Positions 1 through 11,535 of a stretch of DNA of 64,000 nucleotides are shown here, one piece after another. The DNA lies in NCBI RefSeq assembly GCF_000003815.2, contig NC_049988.1:2907127-2971126 (forward strand), read 5' to 3'. Numbering within the stretch: the first letter of the stretch is position 1; every line of letters starts with the position of its first letter. Origin of the DNA: Branchiostoma floridae. Taxonomy: Eukaryota > Chordata > Leptocardii > Amphioxiformes > Branchiostomatidae. The notes beneath the pieces were generated by a model that was not told the DNA's origin, made no database searches, and saw nothing but the letters and a program-made list of their open reading frames with translations. Both the position numbers and the translations under genes were made by a program.

Positions 1-558
1 CACTAGTAGAAAAGTACATTAAATGCCGGGACAGAATCTTTACAGTACTAGTAAGAGAACAGGGCTTTTGCCCCGAGTGTGAATACCTGGCTAAATAAAA
101 TAAAATAGAATAAATGAGTATCAGTACCATAACAGTACATTATGAGTACAGTAAGAGTACAGTAGTGGAAAGGTAGAGTGAAGTAGCAGTACAATGCCAG
201 AAAAGAATCAGTACAGCATCAGATGATTATGCATTGTTTTTGCTTTTCTAAAGAACATTTAAGGACTTGGAACAACGTTCCTTAAAATGGCTGGAAATCA
301 ACATGATTTCCTGGCGGTAGGAATCAAAACTGGAATTACATATACATGTACATGTATGATTAAATTTGGTAAGATTCAATATTCAATACCATCAGAAGGG
401 TGTATATTTTGTACAAAAGTCTATGTTCTTTAAAAGAATACTCATGATGTTTTTTTTGTCAGGAACTGTTGTATTTTTGTCTCTTTGGTGACATAAGCAC
501 TTTAATATTGCTACATTTTGTTCTTTTCTATAATCATTAAAAAGTATCCACAACGAAC
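1..558. other. Intronic sequence after DNAJC1 exon 9; no coding exon recognised
   Basis: I searched the minus strand here for the missing third helix of SANT2 and saw nothing convincing. Bases 50-115 resemble the AT-rich 3' tail of a retroposon (gggcttttgccccgag, then an A/T-rich run). Confidence 0.5.
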
Positions 559-695
559 CTTTCCCTTGCCAGGCACCATCTCAGCAATTTTCTCCCATCT
601 CTCTGCTGTCCCCTTGGGGTGCTGTGCTATTGCTGTCTCCAGCTGTTTCTGCTGTTTCTGTGACCATGCTCCGCTGTCCATGTGTGCGCTGGCAT
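559..695 (-). CDS. DNAJC1: DNAJC1 exon 9 (SANT2 domain, first two helices)
   Basis: 137 bp encoding GAWSQKQQKQLETAIAQHPK and then ERWEKIAEMVPGKGK, the start of a second SANT domain. The donor GTTCGT follows, so at least one more exon is expected beyond base 1. Confidence 0.9.
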
Positions 696-3600
696 CTGTG
701 GTGGGGTGTTCAATATGTGCTTTATGTTTTCTAAATATTTATGCATCTTCAATGTAACAGTATCACTGTACAATGTAAAGTGCGTACATGTAGCGATTAG
801 ACAAGGGGGTAGGCAGGGAGAACACAGAATAAAAAATGTTAGCGTTGGTTCCAAGTTCATGGTGAAGCGGTCGCAGCAAAAACTACAAACATAAACCACC
901 TCACCGTAGAGCAATTTTGGTTCAACTAAGGTAAGGAAAACCTGGATTTTCAGTTAATTAGGAATGTCAGAATTCTAGATTTTGTCCAGTCTGTTGCTTG
1001 CTTCCAGTGCAAGGGCTATCCTAGTTTTAAAGTCTGACACTTACCTAGTATAGACTTGGCATCACTGACACTTTTGTTTTCCGCTGCGACTCTTTCTTCC
1101 CTGCCGTTCTGTACTTTCACTTTTGGCGCGCCGGGAATCAGAGCAGTTCTATCCACGTTTTTATCGCTCTTGGATTTCTTCTTGCCGTCCGTTTTCGCGA
1201 CGTCGCTGTCAATCTTCTTGGACTTGCGACCCCGACCCTGACTCAAGCCGTCGCCCGATAGAAATGCGTTGATGTCGTCTGTTTCGTCCGTGTCTCTTGT
1301 TGAGATAATATCATCAGAAATGCCCTTCCCCTTCTGGTTTATTTTTGTCGCGTTTGGAACAGAACCTGGAAAAAAGGAACATTGTACAATTTGCTGTAAA
1401 TGCATTTGAGTTTGCAGGGATTTAATTTCACGGTATTGAGAAAATGGAATTTGTTTGCAATGGTTTTGTGTTCACAGTAGCAGTATAGTCCCATACTGTA
1501 GAGTAATGAAAACTCACTGACAGGCACTAGTCAGAAACCACCTACTACAGGTAGACAGAACTTTTGGCAGCGCTGGCAACTGTCACTGATCAAACCAAAT
1601 CTACCCTCTTGATAGGTAAAAAAAAAGCACTAAAAACTTCCCATGTAATGCTGAAATGGGGTAGGCGGGCAGGAGACATACCTAAAAGCTTGGCAGTGTT
1701 TTTGAGTTTGTGGTGAAGTGGTCACCATGAAAACTGCAAACAGAAAGCCACCACAAAAGTTTCTGAATTTACAGTTAACAGTCTTTTTAAGAAAATGTGT
1801 TCTTTTAGTACATGTAAGTGGTGGGACAACTCTACTTCTTATGAAGATGACAATTCTGTAATTTTTGCTCAGATTTTGTCATGTAGATATTGTTGTGCTG
1901 TTTCTATGCAGTATGTTGTAGAATGCCAAAGTCAATTCTAATCTCAAAGAAGAAGATGTGAAAGAACAAATAAAAAAATCTACTGTTGACATACTATACT
2001 TTGGGTTCAGTCATTTGTTCCACCTTCCTGCTCACATCAGTTTTGGGATTCACAGAGGATGTCATTTGCACCAACAAATGAACAAGGCCTAACAAACATC
2101 TTTTGCAATGGTCTATTATCAATGGAAATGTATAAAAGTAAAAACTTATCCATTCTACTTTATAATATATGAGTAGTAAAGCCACTTACCAGGAGCTGGC
2201 TTCCCTTGTACCACTGTGAACTTATTGGACTTGACCTTGGCGGCCTGGGTGGTGACCTCCGACACAGGCCTGCCGACCTCTGCGGCGATCTTCTCCCAGC
2301 GACCGGCGGTTCCCCCGGGAAACTTCGCCATGCTCTTCGCCAACTGCGACAGCTCATCCTCCGTCCATTCTACATTCTGTACAGGACATAAGTGTTGGTG
2401 TCATTAGCACATCTTGTAGCACTTGTAAGCTCCACCATCAAGGTGTTGCCAAAAATGGCATGTCTGAGTTTCTGCAGTGCAGTTTTGATTTGCTTTGCTA
2501 GAGGGCGTTCATTCCTAAGGTTGTCTTGACATCTGATTGCCTTTTTACCTTCACCAACAAGGTTATGTTTCCTGTATTGTGTGTGTGTTTGTGTCTCTGT
2601 GTGTACATGTGTCACCTGCATAACTCAAGAAGCTGTGAATAGATTCTAATGATATTTGATAGGTGGGTAGAAGTCCAGAAAACAAAGCTCAAGTTTGATA
2701 ATTGACCTCTAACTCTACCTTTTTCTTGATAACAGGCTCATCGTCGAGGTACGAGTCGAGATCGGCCTCGATAGAGTCGGAGTTTCTGTAGTGCAGTTAT
2801 TACAAGTTTTGCTAGGGTGCGCTCTTGCTAGTGAGTATTCTCACCTTTTTCTTGACAACAGGCTCATGATCAAGATACGAGTCAAGATCAGCCTTGATAG
2901 ATTCTGAGTTTCTGTAGTGCAGTTATTACAAGCTTTGCTAGGGGGCTCTCGTGCTAGTGAGTACTCTCACCTTTTTCTTGACAACAGGCTCATCATCGAG
3001 GTAAGAGTCCAGATCTGCCTCGATAGAGTCGATGCTGATGGTGGGCGCGCTGTCCCAGAGGATCTCCGTATTCCCCCCGGACATGTCGTACTGAGGGATT
3101 TCCGGTTTGGGCCGCCGGCGCACTTTGGGCTCCTCTGTCAACACAGGAGATTTCATGTTGTTCAATGAGAATGATGGTATACAAAATTACAAAAAATCTA
3201 TTTCTTGTTTATGTGCGTGTGTCTGTCCCTATGACTGTGTGTCTGTGTGTGTGTATGTATGTGTCTGTCCGATGTATGTGTGTGTGTGCATGTGTGTGTG
3301 TGTTTTGTCTGCATGTGTGTGTGCGTGTGAGTGTGTACTCTCACCTCTCAAATAGAAGTACCCCCTGGAATAGAAGTACCCCCCGGACAAATCTTCAAAA
3401 TCTAATAAAAGTACCCCCTGGAATAAAAGTACCCCCCGGAAAAATACCAAATTGACATGTAAACTGTGCCCATGCTACTTCAGTCCAAGAGAAGATGATA
3501 AGCAGGTAGGCTCTTTTTATTTATTTATGCCTCAGTACCATATCAGTTATTTTTTATTTTTTTTATTACCATATCAGTTAATTGTATAAATAATGAACAG

Positions 3601-6600
3601 AATAAATCCTATGTTATTGCACATATTTTCTTTATCTGAGTGTCACACCATCAACAAAGATTAAAATAAAAGTAAAAAAATGAATGAAAATAAAAAGTGA
3701 AGAAATAAAAAAAGAAGTTTATTTTATAATCATTGTTACAAAATAACATTTTGAAGAAACATTCCAACTTAGAATACCTTATTCACCACTTGTGCTATTT
3801 TCAATGTTGCAGAAACCAAGGTCATAGACACTGCCCCCTATCGAGAAATACCGGTACTGCAGAAAATATATGATTCTCTCGCGCATTACCGCGAGATTCG
3901 GCGTGAGTTGATGAATCCAACATGGCGGATCTTTTCGAGCCGATTGAACGCTATGCTTTGTTTTGGAATGATTTTTTCGTTGCTGGAACATTAAAACAAG
4001 TTGACTACGGGTGAAAAATAGTGGAAAAGTATTGGTAACTTTTTAATTTGTTTGGTTGGTGGTTAGTTTCTGTGTTTTGATAGAGAATTTACGGAAGTAA
4101 GCGACTGTGTGTGTAGCATGTGACCTCGATGTTTTCGTCTTTGTTCAGCGCAACATTTCAAGATTTTTGGAAGGTTAAAGATGGTCTAAAACGAAAAGGA
4201 TATATTTTTTACGAGTCCAGTGCCGAATCACTTGTGTTCCGGTATTTTTGGACCTGAACCGAAACGTTTTTGCAAGTCCAGAACTGGTCCTGCGTACCGG
4301 TACGCATCCCTAGTTATGTTTGGGTCATAGCGCTAGCGGCAGGGAAAATTATCCGCGATGCCTCGTCCGAAAAATAGTGAATATTATTATATAAAGCAAA
4401 AATACAGCGGAAATATGGGCAGAAAATACCAAACTTTCAATATTTTTGGGGTCCCTGGTTAGTAAAGAAAGCCCCAATTTGAAAAAAAAAATAAACGTAC
4501 CGTCTAAAATAAGGACGTACCGGGTGGATTTTGAGGCGGAAAAAAATAAACGTACCGGTACGTTTATTTGAGAGGTGAGAGTATGTGTGTGTGTGATTGT
4601 GTGTGTATGATTGTGTGTGTATGTAGCTGTGTGTGTGTGTGTGTGTGGTTGTGTGAGAGTGTGTGTCATAAATATACATTGGTGCATCTTTTAATGATTT
4701 TTTAAATACAGTATACTACATGTATAAGCATTTAGCTTACATATCAAAGATATCATAATACTTTTTTTCAAAGCTCTAAAAGTTAAACAAAAGCAAGGAT
4801 AAGCAAAAAAAAACAAACATTGATGGATAAGAGCATTCAAAGATTAGTGATTAAATCCATGAAGATGGAGGTATTGTTGCCATACTGTTTTTTTCCTATT
4901 TCTAAAATGTCCACCTACTTGGCTTCTTTCGTTCTTCCTCTTCTTCCTTCAGTATTCTCTCCTCCTCTTCTCTTCTCTTTTGTTCCTCTAATCGCGCCTC
5001 CTGTATGGACCTGTACGTCTCTGGGATAGCAAAAATGAGCCAGTATGCCCCCCTCCCCAGCGCCAGGGGTAGGAGGTCTCGGAACTCGGGCTTCTTCAGC
5101 TTGTTCTGTATCTCCTCAGGCATGGACTCAAGGAGGGAGTCTTCTGTCTCAGCCTCCTTCTTTCCTTTCTTGTTCTTCTTCCTCCGTTTGGGGGCAATCT
5201 CCATCTGAAAGAACAAGACAAATATGATATACAATACTGTAAATGCAGAAATCTTTGCAGCGGATTTATGTTCTCGGTTTTTGTGGTGACCACTTCACCA
5301 CGAATTCAAAACCACCGCGAACATTTTTCCATTATAGAATGAAACTGCAGTCAATGGCGCTACTGCAAGCTTAAAACCACGAACACTCCATTTTCCTACT
5401 ACCGCGAAAGTAAATTCCTGCGAACTAAATGCATATACAGTATATTTCTGTAACTTGCGGTAGACAATTCTGAAGCCTGCAGGGAACACTAGCACCTAAG
5501 GAAGGAAATTGTATAGAAGTCCTTGATTTATGCAAAACTACTCGGGGAAAAGAGAAGAAAACATCATAGATTGGTGGACAAGGGTGCATTTCTTTTCTTT
5601 TCAGTACCAACATATTTGTCTGAGACTTGCCCCAAACCAGGGGTGCATATTTTGCTTGGTGCACGTACTTTAATCAAGAAAATTTGGCATATATATATAA
5701 TACATTCACTTTGATCTTGGATATAGTCAAAATCAGATTACTGTAAATGCATTTAAGTTCGCGGGGATTTAATTTCGCGGCAGCGGGAAAAGAACTTTTC
5801 GCGGTGGTTTTAAGTTCGCGGTAGCACCATGCACTGTAGTCTCTTACTGCCATGGAAAAATGTTCGCGGTGGTTTTAAATTCGCCGTGAAGCGGCCACCG
5901 CAAAAACCGCGAACTTTAAACCACCGCGAACATTTTTGCATTTACAGTACTTTGTGACAAAAACCTTATGTTTGAGTAATTTAATAACGAAGTTCAAGGA
6001 ACAAATGAATGAATGAATGAAGACCTTAATTGCATGTTTTTGTCCAAAAGTTTCTTTGTTAACTTGAAATGACAGATTTAACAACACATGCTCCCAAACA
6101 ATGAGTGGAACAGAAAAAAAGCTGGCGAAAACCCTGCTTGACCATTTGACTGACCAGTTCAAATCTCCTCTCGAAGTAGATGGACCAGGCAACCAGGTAG
6201 TGACCGATGGTGAGAATGACCAACAGGAAGACGGACATCTCTACCAGCGACAGCTTCCGCACGCGCCGGTAGTAATACACCGGCGTGCGCCAGTCGGGCA
6301 AACCGGTAACCAGAATCTCATCGTATCTATAGAAGAAACACAAAGTTTGTTAATGTCCAGAAAAAAAGCCTAGGCCTAGGAAAACAAGAAATCTTTTTAA
6401 AAAAGCTGTGCCTTGCCACGTATTTTATGTTATTTTGGTAAGTTAGACTAGATTCTACGCTTAAAAATCCCGAGTTCCACATGTCGCCCCCCTCCCCCCT
6501 CATTATCATAATTTATGATAGATGAATTATTGGCACATTAAACAGGTTTTGTAAAACTTTTTGACCCACAATGAATATGCATTATATTTTATTACAAACT

Positions 6601-9600
6601 AAGTTCCTTCTGATGCAATTTGTGATATATCTTTATATAAACATGGTGAGTTAAAGCGTAGATTTATTACGCTGGACCACATACAGTAACATGCGTCTAG
6701 TAGAGCGTTTTAATACTCGCCTGGAATGTACCATTGTCTAACTAAGCCATGAAACTCGGCAAGGAAAGAAGGGCCTTTGGAAGGGGCTTTGGAAGGGCTG
6801 GGTTAACAGGTCAGTCCATGGAACCATGGAAGAAAGCTGGCGTAAAGCCTTGCCGGCGGCAAGGCAAAAAATGTTGTCTTTCCTGTTTCGGTCTTGAAAA
6901 AATTAGGGTCGGTAGGTGGGAATTATTATAGTTTTTTTTTTACTTGTAATTTTTTTTTAGGGTGGCCAAAACTCTAGTTTTTGTAATAGGGACATATTAC
7001 AATACAGTTAAACAAAGTAAACTGAAATGCATGAAGACACTGCATATCTATCCTTCATTAGATAGGACAAGTAGTGTTTTTACTACTTCAATAAGAAGTA
7101 GACTGAATAAAAATTCTAACTGGAGGCTATGTGACTCCAATGCCCACCCCCCCAAAAAGTCTAGGGTCGACAGGTTTTTCTAGGGTAGGTAGGGAAACAG
7201 GAAACACGACAATTCTTTTCCTAGGCCCTAGATTTAAATCCAAAAGATTTCACTTTTGGGTTCCGGGCCAAATACTGTAAACATTATGCCAACTTGTTGA
7301 CACAATTACATGTAATTTGGTAAGATGGCATCGTACAGGTACAAAACCGTTTTTTTCTGCATGGACTGAGCTATAAAATGTATAAACTATAATGTCTTTG
7401 CTATAACTAAGGTTTCATATAAAGGGGAGTTTGAAATACTCACTTTTTTCTCATGTCCTCATCTCGGAGAACCTCGGAAACTGCAACAAGCTGGAAAACA
7501 CATTGTACAAGAGATTTCTCCACCAGCTTCACCTTTTCACAACTTTCAGAATTAAACCATATGAGACTAGGGGTGGGTACCAGTGTACCAGTACAAAACC
7601 GTTTTTTCTTATTGGACCGGTCCATAAAAACCGGAATTGAAAAAATTTGGTGGATCGGATGTTGGACCTATTGGAAAATGAACAGATTATATGATCAGAT
7701 ATTCACATGTTTCACGGCTTACCGGTCGAGGAAAATAACAGAGCAAAGTAGCGTAGAGTCTATAGTCATTTCTACCTAGTTTTACAGTCAATCGTACAGA
7801 GGCAGTTAGCCTTGTAGGATTTTAAAACACAAGTGGGACTCGAATAATCCACAAAACAGATTTCTTTGTAGCGAAAAGGACCATTGTTTTAAGAGTGTTA
7901 CGCCGAAGGGCGGTTAGAAATAGATACAGATAAATAATCAGCTCCTAACCTTTCTGAACCGCTCCTCTGCGTCCTCGGCTGACCCCTCACCCTTGACCTT
8001 GTCAGGGTGCATCTGTAGCGCCAGCTTACGATACGACCTGCGGATGTCCGACATGGACGCGGACTGTGGGAAAAGTGAGAACAGAGAAAGTTGGAACGAT
8101 GGTTACTATTGGTCGTTTCCCTGTGGTAAAAGCAATAAGCAAGTTAAAATTCTATGTACCCGCAAATGATCCATATCAATTTTGTCTGTTGGACTGAATG
8201 GACTGCAAAGCAATAAGGGTCTGAAGACTGCCATCTCTGATTACCATGTTTTGGCAAGAAATTTTTAAGTCCCCAAGCAAAAGAAAGCAGGAAGAGTATT
8301 CAGAATTTTCCATGACACTTTTTAAAAACTGAACAAAATGTTTACATTTACATGAATACTAAATTCACCACGTGTGTATTATTGCCACCAGTAGGTACCC
8401 AATCTGAGCAACGTCCTTGATCTGAGTAATGAGGCTGTTCTACGTGCTCGAGGCACCTTCTCGTCTCAAGTCTCAAACATGGGGCCTCATATTTTATGTT
8501 CCTTCTGAAAGACGAATGCAATCCCTTATAACGTGTCCGAGCCGAGCCAACCCAGGGATCGAACTCAGGCCCACAGATCCAGATGGCCAAGCAGAACGGT
8601 TGCTTAAACCGCTCGACCACAGAGACACATTAACAATGCTTGAAATACTGGGTGCATGTGCACCCAGGTTCACCCAAAATTAAAGATGTGCACCCAATTT
8701 TTTTCTGTGGGTGCACCCAAATATTTTCTTAGGTTTACGTATGGAAAGATATCAACGTATACTAGTAGTATACACCATATTCTTGACATTATCTAAGTGT
8801 TAGAAAGATAATAAAAATGTCTCTCATGGTACTTGTTTAAGAATTGAATAGCTTGTAATTAAGTTTTGTATTTGTGTTTTTTCTGACATTTTTGGTGCAC
8901 CCAATGTTTCAAATTCAAGCTGGTGCACCAGTGCACATAATCCCCAAAATGAATTTCAAGCCCCATATCAACTATCACCAGGCCACAGCAAGTGAATTTC
9001 ATAGATGACATTAGCAGTCGCATTCATTTTTGCCTGACTTCACAGAAAAAAACAAGTCTCCTGCCTTCAGCAGGGTTGGACAAGTCCACTAGCCCTATTG
9101 TCAAGGGCAAGTGAAAGTGCATGACCTACCCCATTTGCCCGGGCAAGTAAGATTTTTCCATTGACTGAGGGAAATTTTGATATACTTGTTACTTTTTACA
9201 GTCATGACATCAAGCAATGGTCAACATAAAAAAAAAGACAATGATAAGAATTCCATTGCTGGAAGTAAAAATGCATATAAAAGTGACATTGGAATTTTGG
9301 GCAAGTGAAAAATTGGTTCAGGCAAGTAAATTTTTATGTGTGTTTGCCTGATAGGTCAAGTGAATTTCAGAAAACTTGTCCAACCCTGCTTTAAACTGGC
9401 TCAACATGACAAGGTAAAACCGAAAATGGGAAAATGTTGTGTGGTAGCCCGAGTGTAGTTGTAGAAATGACACTAGCCTTGTACAAGTTGTAGGCTGATT
9501 GTGTTTACAAGTGTGCAGCACAAGTGTCACTTTCTGTAGGTCCAGGAATAAAAGACTTGTTGGCTATGATAGCAAATGTCAAATCAATTCCTGCTACAAT

Positions 9601-10148
9601 TTTTCTGCTCCACATCTTAAAAATCAGGCATCTTGTTTTTGACGCCCTCTCAAACTGAATTCTTCATCTGTAGAATATGTCATCCATAAAACTTACTTGC
9701 TATGGCCCAGTTTAATCTTCAAGACATGTGACGTGGCGTTGATACTAAGAAATGTGTGAAAAACTATCTGGGCTTCTATCAAATCAGTTGTTGCTACACA
9801 GCGAGGCCAAACAAATTCAAAACTTCATTTTCTGATTGTAAACATAAACGTGCAACAAAAGAAATACTGTAACTGAAAATAAATTGTCTGCGTTCTTCAA
9901 CTATTCACCCAAGCAACACACCGGTAAGAAAATTAGAATTTCCTTACAACATATGTTCGATACTTCGTCAAAAACTGGGTCTCTACACTGACCTGGTCTA
10001 GTCCTAGGACTTCATAGAAGTTTTGGTTGACTTCCTCCACTAAGTCGAAGAGTTCCAGTTCCTTGGTGTCCCAAGAAAAGGCCGAAGGAAGGAGGAAAAT
10101 CGTAAGAAGAAGTGAGAAACCCAAACTCTGGCTACAGTCGGCAGCCAT
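559..10148 (-). CDS. DNAJC1: DNAJC1 (ERdj1/MTJ1): ER-membrane J-domain protein with two SANT domains; 9 exons in window, 3' end missing
   Basis: Nine minus-strand exons join in frame with GT-AG introns to give 528 residues. Seen in order: a signal peptide (about residues 1-25), a J domain (about 44-118) with the HPD triad at residues 71-73, one membrane segment (about 136-157), a basic and then glutamate-rich cytosolic stretch (about 164-260), an acidic spacer, SANT1 (about 315-365), a lysine-rich linker and SANT2 (from about 490). This order is that of vertebrate DNAJC1, whose J domain faces the ER lumen and stimulates BiP ATPase while the cytosolic part contacts ribosomes. Family length is about 550, so roughly 25 C-terminal codons with the last SANT helix are missing; I found no matching exon in bases 1-558. 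The start codon is followed at once by the signal peptide. Identity is secure; the exon model comes from reading splice sites by eye. Confidence 0.93.
1045..1365 (-). CDS. DNAJC1: DNAJC1 exon 8 (lysine-rich linker between SANT domains)
   Basis: 321 bp of low-complexity polar sequence, rich in Lys, Ser and Asp with KKKSKSDK. The phase (2 bases in, 1 base out) fits exons 7 and 9. Acceptor TTCCAG, donor GTAAGT. Confidence 0.88.
1388..1530. mobile_element. Partial MITE of the ACTGTAAATGCA family
   Basis: It starts CTGTAAATGCATTTGAG and continues with degenerate versions of the internal sequence seen in the better copies at 5235-5442 and 5739-5949. Further half-copies are visible at about 840-960 and 1690-1780. 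Confidence 0.55.
2190..2376 (-). CDS. DNAJC1: DNAJC1 exon 7 (SANT1 domain)
   Basis: 187 bp encoding VEWTEDELSQLAKSMAKFPG, then the helix with GRWEKIAAEVGR. This is the Myb/SANT tryptophan pattern. Acceptor TGTACAG, donor GTAAGT. Confidence 0.93.
2716..2910 (-). pseudogene. Two decayed copies of the 3' end of DNAJC1 exon 6
   Basis: Copies at about 2846-2910 and 2716-2783 read ESIKADLDSYLDHEPVVKKK and DSIEADLDSYLDDEPVIKKK, each still ending at a GT donor-like site (GTGAGA, GTAGAG). They are separated by a shared spacer with CTGCACTACAG, so the whole is a tandem repeat of about 120 bp that includes the real exon end. If spliced from that CAG after exon 6 the phase is wrong and a stop follows, so I read them as non-functional duplicates. 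A further spacer-only fragment is at about 2464-2511. Confidence 0.75.
2971..3134 (-). CDS. DNAJC1: DNAJC1 exon 6 (acidic linker before SANT1)
   Basis: 164 bp. It has a basic KVRRRPKP start, then an acidic part containing SIEADLDSYLDDEPVVKKK at its 3' end. That 3' end and its donor are repeated twice more in the following intron (see 2716-2910). Confidence 0.9.
3197..3335. repeat. TG-rich microsatellite
   Basis: Imperfect (TG)n with TGTATG and TGTCTG variants. The inverted-repeat element at 3336-4583 sits inside a TG tract that continues on its right side. Confidence 0.85.
3336..4583. mobile_element. Inverted-repeat DNA transposon-like element in DNAJC1 intron 5
   Basis: The left end TACTCTCACCTCTCAAATA is matched by its inverse at 4565-4583. 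Both flanks are TG microsatellite. Next to each end are imperfect repeats containing agtacccccc (left) or aacgtaccg (right). I see no transposase. Bases about 3840-4315 may be a second element, because they end in CATCCCTA and resemble 7567-7740. Confidence 0.6.
4584..4668. repeat. TG-rich microsatellite
   Basis: The continuation of the TG tract on the right side of the element at 3336-4583. Confidence 0.85.
4919..5204 (-). CDS. DNAJC1: DNAJC1 exon 5 (basic and Glu-rich cytosolic stretch)
   Basis: 286 bp: a lysine/arginine cluster just after the membrane, then a long charged helix rich in EEEER. The basic cluster fits the ribosome-contact region known for MTJ1. Acceptor CTTTCAG, donor GTAGGT, phase 1 end that matches exon 6. 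Confidence 0.9.
5235..5442. mobile_element. MITE with TACTGTAAATGCA ends
   Basis: It starts TACTGTAAATGCAGAAAT and ends TGCATATACAGTA. Internally it has accaccgcgaacatttttcc, shared with the copy at 5739. About 208 bp and non-coding. Confidence 0.75.
5739..5949. mobile_element. MITE with TACTGTAAATGCA ends (best copy)
   Basis: Ends TACTGTAAATGCA and TGCATTTACAGTA are perfect inverses. The subterminal block gttcgcggtggtttt occurs in both orientations. About 211 bp and non-coding. Confidence 0.85.
6155..6326 (-). CDS. DNAJC1: DNAJC1 exon 4 (end of J domain and transmembrane segment)
   Basis: 172 bp. It completes the lysine codon, then YDEILVTGLPDW closes the J domain. A basic YYYRRVRK stretch precedes about 20 hydrophobic residues (SVFLLVILTIGHYLVAW). 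This fits a luminal J domain followed by one membrane crossing. Confidence 0.92.
6874..7212. mobile_element. MITE-like element with TTTCCTGTTTC ends
   Basis: The left end ttgtctttcctgtttcgg and right end gaaacaggaaacacgacaa are inverted. Next to them on both sides is tagggtcggtaggt or a variant. A fragment of the same family is at about 39515-39580. Confidence 0.55.
7444..7490 (-). CDS. DNAJC1: DNAJC1 exon 3 (J domain helix III-IV)
   Basis: A 47-bp exon encoding LVAVSEVLRDEDMRK plus two bases of the next codon, which is J-domain helix III and the turn. Acceptor TTCCAG, donor GTGAGT. The phase matches exon 4. Confidence 0.9.
7950..8063 (-). CDS. DNAJC1: DNAJC1 exon 2 (J domain helices II-III with HPD)
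   Basis: 38 codons in phase 0. It contains SYRKLALQMHPDK, the J-domain helix II plus HPD loop that contacts Hsp70/BiP. Acceptor CCCACAG, donor GTTAGG. Confidence 0.94.
8385..8637 (-). mobile_element. tRNA-derived SINE
   Basis: On the minus strand the head reads tctctgtggtcgagcggttt (box A-like) and gagttcgatccctgg (box B), followed by a tRNA-unrelated body that shares the cacgttaaag-type block with the other SINE copies. Confidence 0.6.
8638..8961. mobile_element. MITE-like element with GTGCACC-rich ends
   Basis: gcttgaaat at the left and atttcaagc at the right are inverted. Next to them are blocks with gtgcaccca or ggtgcacc. About 324 bp and non-coding. Confidence 0.5.
9071..9388. mobile_element. 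hAT-like MITE with CAGGGTTGGACAAGT termini
   Basis: CAGGGTTGGACAAGT at 9071 is exactly inverted as ACTTGTCCAACCCTG ending at 9388. The CAG...CTG ends are typical of hAT elements, but the flanking octamers do not match, so no target duplication is seen. About 318 bp and non-coding. Confidence 0.75.
9993..10148 (-). CDS. DNAJC1: DNAJC1 exon 1 (signal peptide and start of J domain)
   Basis: 52 codons in phase 0, beginning MAADCSQ, then a hydrophobic leucine-rich signal core, and ending FYEVLGLDQ, which is J-domain helix I. The donor GTCAGT follows directly. Confidence 0.93.
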
Positions 10149-10559
10149 GTTGGATTCTCTGTGATTTCTCTTTCGGGACGCACCAATAAGGTAACGGGGG
10201 TAAAATTATATGAATATTTTAAAATAACAACACTAGTAGATTAAATAAAGTATTTTATGATAGACACATGCTAATATAGTATTTTATGATATGAATCTTC
10301 ACAATATAACAAAATTGTTGTTTAAATTGCAATTTGGGTAAACCTTTTCTATACATTTATCCCTATGATACTTATTGGTTTGTCCCTAACATTTTAAATG
10401 ACACTGGACCAACACTGGACCGAATTTGGAATATTACGAAATATAGAGTAGAGTAGAGTAGTAGTTTTAAAGGCCATATTCTGTCAACACCTAACCTGAA
10501 TTCACATCCAACGCTCATACACTACTTTAAAGGAACATAAATGCTATGAACTTGTGTTT

Positions 10560-10877
10560 CTGCGTTATTTTTTGCACATGGGTTTCGCAACGTGTCATCA
10601 GCGCCCCTGTGCGATAGTTGAACGTATTGCAGAAACCAACACCGTAACGCTGCAAACTTCTAGAGAGTAAAACGTTAGAGTAAAAACAATTAACGTTAAC
10701 GGCTTTTAATTTACTCTGATAAGAAATCAAAGACCGTAATTTTCAAAAACTATTTGAAACAATAACTGCTACAAAAGCAATGACAGAAAGCGCGGGAAAA
10801 CGCCACACAAATACGTCTGTTGTTTTACTTTTCGACGCAAGGCGACGCTTTTGACACGCGGGCATCACAGGTTTTGG
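10560..10877. repeat. Left half of host tandem-repeat unit A, interrupted by the foldback element
   Basis: It matches 16341-16690 in the same orientation, for example at cgtattgcagaaaccaa and at gacgcaaggcgacgctttt. Unit A resumes at 16268 after the 5.4 kb insertion. Confidence 0.75.
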
Positions 10878-10898
10878 CATCTGGGTAAGGAGCGCTCC

Positions 10899-11153
10899 CA
10901 GCACGTCACCGGAACGTACTGCGCCTGCGCGAAAAGTATAGACATGCTAAACCTTGCTAAACCCCCGGTTTACTAAAGGGCCGCATTTAAGAAAGTACGT
11001 GCGTATATAAGGGTAAAATCCCGTGTACGTTTTGCATGAAACCATGTCTCTAACATATACTGTGCAACAAGCGGGATTTCAATGCAACGTTGACCAAACC
11101 AAGCCCCAAAACACCAGGGTTCGCGCAGGCGTAGTACGTTCCGGTGACGTGCT
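10899..11153. mobile_element. Nested 255-bp MITE inside the foldback left terminus
   Basis: The ends CAGCACGTCACCGGAACGTA and TACGTTCCGGTGACGTGCT are inverted over about 34 bp, continuing into cgcctgcgcgaa. It is flanked by AGCGCTCC at 10891-10898 and 11154-11161. The right arm of the host element carries the uninterrupted sequence, which proves the insertion. The 8-bp duplication and CAG start suggest hAT. Confidence 0.88.
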
Positions 11154-11535
11154 AGCGCTCCCGGTGCCAGCCATATGGGGAGGACAGGCCGGGGAGGGTA
11201 GGCCGGGGGAGAGGGGGCCAGACTGTACCATTGTACGTGTAGGGGGGAAAGCACAGTAGTATTGCAAGCACATCTGTGTCCTCTAAAACAAATTTCTGGC
11301 TAGCTGGCGCCCACTTTGGAAGCTAAACTACGATATTTCTTGGATTACCAGAAATTTATGCTATGGCAAAGTCGGGACTCTAAGTTTAGCAAAAACAGCA
11401 AAATTATATAAACCTGTAACAGCGACACCTACCGGAGTGAGTGTCCTTACTTTTGCTGCCATGCAAAATCCTATATTTTTACCGAACTAAAAGCTTCATC
11501 GACAATAAACTAAACATACAAATTCGACCAAACTC

